From positions 244,001 through 308,000 of the forward strand of contig WPIO01000093.1 of assembly GCA_009760855.2 (NCBI GenBank): a stretch of DNA of 64,000 bases. The letters run 5' to 3'. The position numbers and the translations under genes were made by a program. Shown in pieces: positions 46,767 to 58,700 of this stretch (positions are counted from its first letter, which is position 1; every line of letters starts with the position of its first letter). Below the pieces are notes generated by a model. The model had not been told where the DNA came from and made no database searches. It worked only from the letters and a program-made list of their open reading frames with translations. The stretch comes from Cristatella mucedo. Its lineage: Eukaryota > Bryozoa > Phylactolaemata > Cristatellidae.

Positions 46767-49700
46767 ATGGAGGAATACACGCGTGAGCCATGGTAATGAC
46801 TCGTTGCTAATGCCCGCTATGTGACTTGGTCAGGAATTTTGAGCAAGTTGCTAGAGTTTCCCGTGTTTTTATATAACAATGACGGCGTGCGATTGAGCTG
46901 GCTCGCGGAGGTAGTACTCTTTCACGGGGGCCGCCGCCGTGGTGCTCTGCCCGTGCAGGGGCTCGCACCTAATTGTGGGATAGCAGGCTGTGTGATATAG
47001 ACGATACATGGCTATCAGTACGAGATTTTTGTGCGCTTATTTGCAATATTTCTGGACTGTAAGACTGCTGTGGTATAAGACTGCTGTGGTCACTAGAGAT
47101 ACCGGGTAAAGGCGGGTTTTGCTTTGACTAGTCTGCTTGGCCTGCTGTACACCATTTGCCCAGAGAGCGTTACGCGATCAGGAAAATACTGTGAATTTTC
47201 CCGATCGTGTGCATAATAGCGGGCGTAGCAGGGGCAGTAACTGAAAGGGTTAGGAGATAGCAGTGCAACCCACCACCATACTACCGCTAACCATTCGATA
47301 ATGCTTCCTTTCCAGCAAATGTGAAGTGCCTAGAAGGAGATTGAGTTCTCTGAGAACGCTATAACAAATATTTTATTAGTAATATTTGGTCCACTGCTAT
47401 AGCACACATAAATCGCAATACTTGTATGCGGATGACACTCAGTTGTACCACTTCGCTTTGATCCCTTCCAGCCTTCTACCATCTCGAATTCTCTCAACTC
47501 ACTTGCTGCATGCATTGATGACATCCGCACATGGATGGCAGCAAATTTTCTAAAACCAAACTATGATAAAACTAACTTACTAGTTATGGGCAAACCCAGT
47601 GTGATTCAGAACTAGGAAAGGCTGCTGCTGAAAATCGGCTCTGTCAGCATATCTCCTGTTGAATCAGCTCGAAATCTAGGTGTCATAATCCAAAGCGACC
47701 TCTCGTTAGACGACCATATCAGCTCCACAGTCAAGTCTGCCTACTTTCAGCTACATAACATCGCTAAAATTCGGGCTTGTTTAGATAAGGATACCACATC
47801 CAAGTTGATCCATGCATTTGTGACATCCCGTCATGACTTCTGCAACTCACTGCTTACTGGCCTGCCGGCATGTGCAATCAGGCGATTATAGCTGTTCAAG
47901 ACTCCGCAGCTAGGCTTGTCTGTCGTGAGGGTCGCAGTTGCCACATCACCCCACTTCTCCCCGACCTGCACTGGCTACCAGTCAAGCAACGCATCGACTT
48001 CAAGGTTTTCTCACTCACTTTTAGGTCACTTCATTCTTTGGCTCCAGCTTATCTCTCAGATCTACTCCCCCACCAGGCCAAGCATCGTACCACCCGCTTT
48101 TCGGAATCTAACAGTCTACAAATATCTCGTACAAACCTTAAATTCTTTGGTGACCGTGTATTTAGCTTGTATGCTCCCAAAGCCTGGAACTCCCTCCCGA
48201 CCGTCGTCATAACATCTCCTGACCTGACCACATTTTAAAAGAACTTAAAAAACACCTATTTAGGGCAGCATTTAGTGGGTCCCTGTGATTCGTCCTTGAT
48301 GTGCTTATGCGTGCTGACACTGTGCATGCTGCCACTAACCACATTTGCATGCTGATTCTGTGCATGTCACCCCTAACCATGTTATTCATATTGTTTGTTT
48401 ATCAAGCAAGACGTTACTCACCATTCAATTGCATTTCCCTTTGCAGGAAATGTAAAGCGCCTAGAGAGAGAATGAGTTCTCTGAGGGCACTTTATCAAGT
48501 GCATTATTATTATTAGTCAGTTTTTGTTTTACAATACAGAACGATGTAATGTAATGTATCTCCGTCTGTAACTCCACAAAATCATAAAGACCACGAGGGT
48601 GTTACGCAGGAGAGTTTTGTATAGCGCACTCACAGCCTAAGCGGCTTTCGGTATGCATTCGGTAGCCAACAGACTTCGTCTCACGCAACAAAGAGAAAGT
48701 GGGAAGCATAGCAGAGTCAGAAGAGCAGTTAAGGTAGTGAGTAGCATGGAAGTAGCAGCTCAGGACCCCTGAAAGGATGAGCCATAGGCGGCAGTAGGAG
48801 AGTAGTTGACGTTGTGTAAGAATTGTGGAAGCGAGTTCCACAGTCTAGGACCAGCAGAGCTAAAGCTTCTGTCGTCAATGGTCTTTAAGCGGAGGAATGG
48901 AACAGCTAGTGTATCGTCTACACAGGACCTGAGGACTCGAAGAGGCTGAAACTGGTGCAGCAGTTTAGCTAGGTATGAAGGAGCCAAGCCGTGGCAGGCC
49001 TTGTGGGTCAGTGTAAGAAATTTACTCTGTATCCATTGCTCAACCGGCATCCATCCTGGTTCTTTTAGCAAAGGAGACACGTGCTCAAACCTCTGGGACT
49101 TGAAGAATAGCCTTACAGCCATATTCAAAGTCCGCTGCAGTGGCCTAATAGCTTTCTTTGGCAGCCCAGCCAAAAGGGAATTACAATAATCAAGCCGAAA
49201 CAGAACTAAAGAGCTAGTTAAATGTTTTACAAGCCACTGTTGAAGACAGCTCCTGATCTTGGATAGGGATCGGATGTGATGGCTAGCTGTAGAAGCAGTC
49301 CTCTGAATAAAGCTTTTGAAATTTAGCCCATGTCAAAAACACCTAAATTTCGAGCAGGTGGTGATGGTCGCGAAATAGCATCACCTATTAGAAGAGCAAA
49401 GCCCTTTAATCCAGCCACACACTTAGGGTGTCCTATGACAAGCAGTTCGGTTTTATCGTCATTTAATTTCAGGAAGTTTTCCGACACCCGGGATCTAATA
49501 TCTTCAAGATAAGCATTCAGTTTCTCAGTTGCTGAAGCAGATTCCGACGGTTTGAATGACAAATACAATCCAGTATCGTCAGCATAGAAGTGATATCCTA
49601 TTCCATTGGCCTTAATCACTTTTCCCAGAGGTTGTGTATTAATGGAGAACAGCAAGGGACCGACTACAGACCCCTGTTGACTCCACAGGTGACCCTTCTC

Positions 49701-52700
49701 GAGTGTGAGACCTGACCTCCACACGACACGGACTACCTGGTCTCGTACGGTATTCTGATGTTGAGAACAATCGGTTAACGTGTTTTAGGTTTAGGAATTG
49801 TTATAAACTTCTATGAGCACAGATAACCCCGGCATCCGTATTCTTTCAAAAGTTTTAGGGAAGCCTTTTGGTTCCGTTGTGTCAATTAAATCTATGCGGC
49901 CGTCCATGTGTGTCGTGTCATACAGAATTAGCTTGTAGTGCCACTGGTCTTCTCCTAAGAGACGGCTTGGTATGATAGTTTGATGGATGGATAGTTTATC
50001 ACAACATCTCCTGACTTGACCGCATTTAAAAAGAAACTAAAAATGCATCTATTTATAACAGCATTTAGTAGGGCCCTGTGATTAGTCCTGTATGTGCCTA
50101 TACGTGCTGGCACTGCATGTTGCCACTAACCATACTTGCATGCTGACCCTGTGCATGTCACCCCTAAGCATTGAGCGTGCTACCACTAAACATTCGATCG
50201 TTCTTCCTTTGCAGCAAATTTAAAGCATTAGAAAGAGATTGAATTCTCTGAGGATGCTGTATCAAATGTATTATTGTTATTATTATTATTATAGTTTGTA
50301 TATAGCCACATCTGGTGGCCGATATGCATGCTTACCTATTCCACGGCATCTTGCCTGTTGTTCCCTTGATCAACCCAGGGCAGCAGCTGTAGCATAGTTA
50401 ACAGCTTGTTCACGTTTTTAGACTTTCTATTCACCCTTCTCTTAGCTGCCCTGTAGCTTGATATACACTTGATGTGAGACAGAAGTCTTGGTCAAGGTCT
50501 GATTCGACCCTTGATTTTTGTCTGCCTGGATTTTCCCCGACGTCAATCTAGATGCCTGACGTCAATTTATATGCCTGTGCATCTAGATTGACAGGTCCAC
50601 CTTTGGATGGCTGGTGTGAAGCTGGCATGCATTTTGCAGTTGGCAGGATTTGTTCAGCAGGAATATTTGCTCGTCCATTTAAGCACAGACCTGAGGATCT
50701 TTGATAGTGGCTCTTGCGTAGTGGTGAATCAAACTTTGAGTTCGTGCCAAGGTCAGATGGCAGTGGTGCCTTCTAGCAGAGAATATGTTTTCTCCATCAT
50801 TAATTGCTTGTTTGTACCCCAACGAACTCATGTGCTATGCCAAACAGTTGACCTTGTCCATATTTACATTAAACTAAGCCTCTATTTTGTTTACTGCTCT
50901 GGAAGCCAGGACAGTGGTGTTGTTACTGTTGTCTGGCTATTTTTGTAGTTAATCGCTTTGCTCTGTGGAATTCGAGTTTGGGTTAGCCGTGATTTGACAT
51001 CTCGTAAAACAGCTTCGTATGAGAATCTGATTTGTGAAATGGCATGCTATGCATATGGGTAGGTATGACAAAATGAAATGGCCTTGCAAAAGGAGTGCAT
51101 TGTGTGTTGTTTTTTCTAGTCCTTGGCGCATCATGGACGACTGTGGTGGTGCCTTTGCCATGGGGGCAATTGGCGGATCTGTGTTCCATGCCATAAAGGG
51201 CTTTCGGCATGCACCCAGTGTGAGTAATCTCTTTGCTTGGAGTGGTTGCAAATTGTTAACTACTGTGTGCTGTCACTGTAGGTCAGAACTATAGATAACC
51301 AGTTCCCGGGAGGTTGTTCACATTCTGACTAACAAGTAAAGGTTGGAAACACACTTACTTTTAGCATGTCTGTACGGCTGACCCATACACTTTTACAATT
51401 CAGGTATTTTTAGAAGCCATTGTAGTATATGTTGACCTATTATGAATAAGTTTGTCGGCAGTACCTTGTTATGCTCCAATGATGCTGCTTGTTGGTAAGG
51501 GGATTGTATTGCAATTCTGGTCATATTTAATTTATTTCACTTGTTAGTGCCCCTCTAAAGTACTGTGCCTTCACAACTTAGATAAACTGCCTTCGGCTCT
51601 TGACATTTACCATCCTGCAATGGGTCCTGCAATGGGATGTGGCCTGCCAGTCAGTAATTAGGGTTGTATTGTTTCCTTTCCTTTTATGTGACTTATGTAA
51701 TGTAATTCATGTTTTCTCATCGATGCCATTCATATCTTCGACATGTGACTTGCCGCTAGGTATTGCCACTAGCCTACTGTATGTGGCAGTTCAGTATTTA
51801 ATGAAATGTATATGATAGTTTTTCCATTTTGTTCACTTACTGTTTGAGGTCACTGGACTCAAATCCATTCGTAAAAAGTCAGATGGAATTTTTATAAATA
51901 ACAGTAATTATGTTACGTTATGTATCTCTGTCTGTAACTCCAAAGCCACAAAGTCTATGTGGGTGTTACGCAGAGTTTTGTATATAGCGCCCCCTTAGGC
52001 CTAAGCAGCTTTTGGTACACATCCGGTAGCCAGCAGACTTCATCTCACGCAACAAAGAGCAAGTGGGAAGCATAGCAGAGTCAGGAGAGCAGTTGAAGTA
52101 GTGAGTAGCATGGAAGTAGCAGCTCAGGACTGCTGAAAAGGATAAGCCATAGTCGGAAGTAGGAGTGTAGTTGTCGTTTCGTAAGAATTGTGAAAGTGAG
52201 TTCCACAGTCTAGGACCTGCAGTGCTAAAGCCTATGTCGCCAACGGTCTTTAAGTGGAGGAATGAGACAGCTATTGTATCGTCCACACAGGACCTGAGGG
52301 CACGAGGAGGCTGAAACTGATGCAGCAATTCAGCTAGGTACGAAGGAGCCAAGCCGTGGCCTTTGTATAGCACCTTCAGAGAACATAATCTCTTTCTAGG
52401 CACTTTACATATGCTGTAAAGAGAGCATGATCAAATGGTTAGTGATAGCCTGCACAATGTCAACAAGCCTAATAGGGTTAGAGGCAACATTCACTGTGTG
52501 ATCATGCAAATATGGGTAATGGTAGCATGTAAAGGTTCACATGCATAAGCACTCAAAGGAGAAATCACAAGGACCCACCAAATGCTGTAGTAAACAGATT
52601 CGTTCATCGCTTCTTTTTAAATGTCAAGTCAGGGGATGCCATGGCGCCAGTCGGGAGTGAGCTCCCCGCTTTGGGACCATACGAACTGAAGACACGGTCT

Positions 52701-55700
52701 CCAAATGATTTGATGTTGGTTCGAGGCTCAAAGCGATTTGAGGGAGAAAGGCAAGTGGTACTATACATAACCTGAAAGAATAGTTCTGATCAGGTAGGCT
52801 GGAGCCAGCTAGTGAAGGGACCTAAGAGTAAGTGATAGAACCTTGAAGTAGACATGCTGCCACTGCTGGGACCCAGTGCAGGTCGGTGTGAAGTGAAGTG
52901 ATGTGGCAACTGTGATGCTCACGACAGGCAAGTCTAGCTGAAGAGTTTTGCAGCAAGCGTAACGTAAGCGAGTGATAATGATAACAATACATTTGTATAG
53001 CACCCTCAGAGAACTGAATCTCTTTCTAGGCACTTTACAGATGCTGTATAGAAAGCATACGTGTATATATGACTACTGAGAGTTGATAGCAGTATAAATA
53101 AAGCATATGAAAATATGTAGCTCAACCGTCAGCCAGATCTACAAAGCGCTCAGCACCCAGAGGGATGTTGTATTAGTATAGCAAAGAAGAATATTTTTGC
53201 GTCATCAGTAACTGAACCATACTCACATCGGCAAGAGGGAGAGTATAAATCATGAAAAGAACAAGATCAAGCACCGAAGCCTTAGGTACCCCATATTTCA
53301 GAGGCTCCTCAGATGATCTGTGTCCCTTTACATGAATACTCTGAAGTATCCCACTGAGATAGGACCTAAAGTATTGCAGTGCTGTGCCAGTGATGCCCAT
53401 GCGATATGAGGGGCACTCGATTTGGACTTGGTGATCAGTAGTATCAAGTGCTACTGAAAAGTCAAGCAAAGCAAGCCGAGATACTTTACTCAAGTCTGCA
53501 TATCTGAGGTCGTTATATAGAAGACTCTCCGGAGTGATTAGCTTTAAAACCAGACCCGGAACTTGACTCATTTGAATAATGCCTTACGAGTATTTGATCT
53601 CTATGCAGGACTCGAGCCCACGACCTAGTTCCATAAGGCAACCATCTTACCACTGGGCCAAACCAGGGCAGCCTAGTGTTCCTTGGTTGTATATATTCTT
53701 CTGATATCATGCATGCACACCCACTAGGAAGCAAAGCATTATCTTCAAGGCCACCTAAAATGGCTATCGGACTAACTAAATTAAGTATTGTAATCAAAAC
53801 AATATTATAAAACCTTAGCTGCAAGATAAGACTCATTGTTCTGAATGAAATGAAAAGTTTCTCCATTAATGCTAATTGTGTTGAGTACTGAAAAGCTTTG
53901 GTGTAGTTCAAAATAAACGCCTTGCGTCAGAATGCCAGGTATCCATTGCAGAAGCAGCCCCACATCGTGACTCATTCGTCCCCAAATTTCTTCTTTAAAT
54001 TTCTGGCTACAGAAGGCAGTTATTATTGAAACGTTTATTATAGAGGCGATGCGCATACTCTGTGCATTTTCAGTCACCAAAAATAGCTAGTTTACTCTGA
54101 CCCCCCCTTGGATTTTGCTCCAGTCTTTGTGGGTCCAGTCTGCTTCTGCCCTAGCTCACATCCAATGAGCCGTTTAATGCTTACCTGGCAGAAGTTGGCT
54201 TTCTTTTTGTTCCGAGCAAGTTTACTTTGTTCATCTAGTCTGAACACATCCCTACCAACTAGCTGCCCAGTAGCACTCAGGAAGATTTGAGCATGAATCC
54301 TAGTATGGATGAAATGATGCCTAAAATTCACTTAGTCTGTCCTAGTGGGTTTAGTGACACGTAGGCAGCCTGGTCTCTTCGGGATATCGGAGATACCTGT
54401 TGTAGCCACTTTCTTCTGGTTTTGTCTCACCGAAATCTCGCCAGTTTGAAATTGTATAGCGATTGCAACATTTGCCCTTCGTAAAGGTAGTTAACTAGAC
54501 GGTCTTAGATACGCATGTAGGCGATAGTGGGAGGAAGTGGGCATCGCCGGTGCTCTGCTGCTGTTTTAGTACTACTGTGCATGCCCAGATGCCTCCAAAA
54601 CGAACAATCTAGTCGTATTCAAGGTGCTGTAAAAATGGAGAATCGGCAACGTTTAAATGAATATTAGGGGTTGAACGCACTTGGTCGCATTATTTCTATT
54701 ATATCAACTGGTTTGTTAAAACCCGTGAAAGGCATTATGTTATTCGATGGCATTCTTTCTTTTTGCTTTGGTCTAACGTTTTACAGGTGCCTATTGAAAG
54801 GCTACGCTCCTTATAAACTATGAGTCGCAAATACTTTTGTGATCGAGTGTACATACTCAGTGCTGTCACAAAACTTTGCTTTCCCTGGGAATCAACTCAA
54901 ATCTCAAACATTGCAGTGTTTTACAAATCAAGGCCAAACAATTCTACCACAGGTTAGGATTAACATACGGAAGCAATAAGTGTTGCAAATTGTGAATATT
55001 GCCACTTGGTTAGCCTACTTAGGTGTGAACAATATGCTAGATTAATCTGTGTAGCAGCTTCTTATGGGTTTGGAAGCACTTGCGGCTTTCGGATAGTATT
55101 TGTTAGCACCATCAAATCAATCATGCAAATTAAGAATTTGGGATGTGCCAACTATTCACCTCACGAAAGATCATGTCAAAATTGTGTTTGTCACTTCTTC
55201 AAAATGGTGGAATGGTCAAGGTTGGAAGCAGCCGATTTTGCACACGCTCAGACGTATGGAGGGCAGACTTGGTCTGAGACTATGCAAAAATCAATAACTC
55301 AGTCAGGAGTAAGAAACCAGCCAACAACATTTCCTCTTAAAAAAGAGCTCTTGAACTGTATGCAACTGCTTTGGAAGTCTTAGCAAGCACCTAATATGCC
55401 AATGCCACGGTGATCTGATTATATTAATTAAGATTGTTATATTTGAATTATGATAATGTAGTTCAATTTATCACTTGTATTTAGCTAGCTGAGTGAATTA
55501 GTACATAGTGCATAATTAAAATGAGTTCTTAAGTTTCTTTTGATCATCAGACTTAACAACCAAGTTGGTTGTTTTTTTCCTTTCTACCGAATCATTGATT
55601 TCTTGGACTGTTTATAACACTGTCTTTGATCGTGCATATTTGAAGTAACATGCTTCAAACCCTTGATTATTTCAGATTCAATGCCCGACACGGCAGCTTT

Positions 55701-58700
55701 GATGCATTTTTAGAGAGGGGGATATTTTTGGTGTATCTAGTAAATGTTCCTTTGCAATGTTCAACCGATGCTATAAAATAGTGTCCTTCGAAAATGGCAT
55801 GGCGATCTCAAAAGCCAGAAATAGCCCACATACTGAAAAATGGGGTGATTTCGAATGTTTTTTCACTGCATAAGAAACCGCAAGACCTTCTCCTGCACGA
55901 TTGGTGCAAGTATTGCTAACTCATGCCAATCCTATGTTTTGGTGAAATTTTGTTGGGCAGCAGTCAATAGAACACTGAAATGTTTAGGGTTATATCTTGA
56001 CCCCCATGGTGCACCAAGTTTTTGTGACTGCACTTGTTTGTTTGCTTGATTAGCATTTTTCAGCAGAGAATTTTGCCCTTTTTATCATTGAAAAATTCGG
56101 CTTGAGGGATTTAGCTGTAGCTCTATGTGCTGACTAAATAGCATGGGAAATATAGAAATATGCTTTTGTAGCAAAACCGTCAGTTGGATAGCACTTATCC
56201 CTAAAGAGTTATCGTAGATACTCAACTAGAAAAACATGACTAATATGTCGTGCCGTCCTTGGGAGTTTAATGCGTACCTCCAAAACCATTGGCAAGAGCC
56301 TGACCAACTCATACATTTCGACAGAGAGGGAAGCATAGCTTGAGTGGTTTGTTTATTGAGCCTTTGCAGTTGATTCTAAATTTTGAAGCTACGTTGGTTC
56401 TTAAATCCCGGGATTGCAGTCACGTGACCTCTTCTGATGGCTCTGTCTTGGTGTGACTATTCTTGTCGTGTCTCTGTCTGTAACTTCACAGAGCTACAAG
56501 GATATAGTAGGTGTGCCGCGGCAGACTTAGTAGGTGTGCCGCGGCAGAGTTAGCTATTCTGCATTCGAAGCTTAAATCACTTTCAGTGCCCATACGGTAG
56601 CCAAGCGGCATCATCCTTTCGGCAAAGAAAAAAATGAGAGGAGTCAGGAGGAGCAGTCTCAATACGGCTGGAAAGGATGTGTCAAAGTCGGCAGAGAGGC
56701 AGCCAAATGAGTTCTGCACTCGAGGACCTGCAGCTCGTGACTGGAGCTCATTGTTAGCTGGATCTGCGGGTTCACTAGTCTCTCGTGACTCTCAGTCAGC
56801 AGGTGCAAACCAACATTCTAAATCTTTATTTTCACGGTGCAACTCTAGTTGGACGTCGTTCCGACAGGCTATCCAACTAGCTTCTTTTTCACGATCCATC
56901 GCAATCCAGCATGCAGTAGCCATGTTCTAGACGAGACCTGACCCAATACAGTGTTCAATGCCAATGTTGTCCATGTGTCCATGGTTAGCTTAAGCCGTAC
57001 TCTGCTGGGGGGGGGAGGGGTCATGTGTCTGTAGTTCCCGACTTTGAGAGAGTGACCCAAGTTGAAACAGGCTACATCACTTGCAGCTCATTCGTTGAGT
57101 TGCAGTAATATTATCTAATGCAGGTTTTCTATTGCCCGGTTCAATTGCCATGGGCTTTCGTGTCCCGAAATTCTCGAAATATGGTGCAAGCCTACGATGG
57201 GTGCATCCAACCTGTGGCAAGACTCTCCTTCGAACGGCAATCCCAAAGTATTAGTACTACAAATTCGCCTTATATCTGTGGTTGGAAGTTTCAGCTAGAC
57301 TAGGCTCCGACTAGCATACTTCAGCCGGCACCCTCAATGTATGCCCCTGTTGGAGGCACTGGTACTACCAAAGTTGGACCATATTAATGCAGCTTTGCTT
57401 TGACTTCACTAGGCCCGTGGTTCGACTTACTTGTGGAATGCCATAAACAATAGGCCGCTTGTCGAGCAACCTTACTTGATAGCAAGGTCTAGAGGAACGT
57501 TTGCTGAAGCATATGGGCTTGCTTTAGCCATGGATCGTATGAAGAGCAGTAGCCGTTAAATTGATCAGAAGTTAGATGATGCCCGAGACGTTTCAAAGGC
57601 ACTAATAGGACGATTTTGCAACCACCACAATTGTGAGCAAATCTATAACCCGGCGTTGGTCTTTATTCATCAATAGGGATGTCGTCCATACTATATTTGT
57701 GTCTATATCCATGCACAAGCATTACAGGCTAGTTCCAGCATAACCCTCTGTATCACATGGTGCTAATTGCATAGAGCTGCCATCAGCAGTGAAAAAAATA
57801 CTAGCTGATTCAACAGCCATTGTTGTATAGCGACAGAAGAGCGTCTATGGCTGTCATCACCGCCTGCAGCAGCAATAAAGGATCGCCCATTGCATGATGC
57901 TAACCTGAAAACAACCTCGCTACCAAGTGTGCCATTACAGCTCACCAAGTCGCTAAAGAGCCTACACTCAATGTGCTTTTCACCAACCACAGCTTGTGAC
58001 TGATTAGTAACTAAGAATAGACACGTTTCTCAAGAGACGAATTTGTATTCTCATCACGGCATTTTTAGGAGATATTTACTTACTTTGACCTGCATGTATT
58101 GCACATCTGCCATCGTAACAGCAGGGGTGGCCATCTTATGTTAATGCTTGTTCGTACTCTCAGTCTTTGTCCTGAAGTTCTCTGATATTACAACTAATAA
58201 TAATAATAATATTAATAATGCATTGGATAAAGTGCCCTCAGAGAACTAAATCTATGTCTAGACGCTTTACATTTGCTGCAAAGGAAGCACGATCGAGTGG
58301 TATGCCCGTGAGTGCTCTGCCAGCCTGCCGAAGTGCAGGTGCTAGCCTACCAATGATTAACACCGTGCGTAGAGACCACTTACATAAGCCTGAGTTCAGC
58401 TTCACCTCGTTGGGCTACACCTCACAGTTTTGTATGTGCTTGTAGGGGCACTATCGTCGTCTTATTGGGAGCTTGACGGCTGTAAAGGAGCGAGCACCTG
58501 TCACTGGAGGCAACTTTGCTGTCTGGGGTGGTGTGTTTTCTGCGATTGACTGCACAATGGTTTACATTAGGAAGAAGGAGGATCCTTGGAATTCTATAAC
58601 AAGTGGAGCCCTCACTGGGGCAATTTTGTCCGTGAGAAGTACGTGGCATTAATAACTTCTCAGTCGCTCTTTCCGCCCGCATGTGAGATTTTCAAACGCC

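Noticed and set aside
53590-53665. Functional tRNA gene
   Set aside because: A and B boxes are present but I could not draw a consistent cloverleaf; it lies among decayed repeats.
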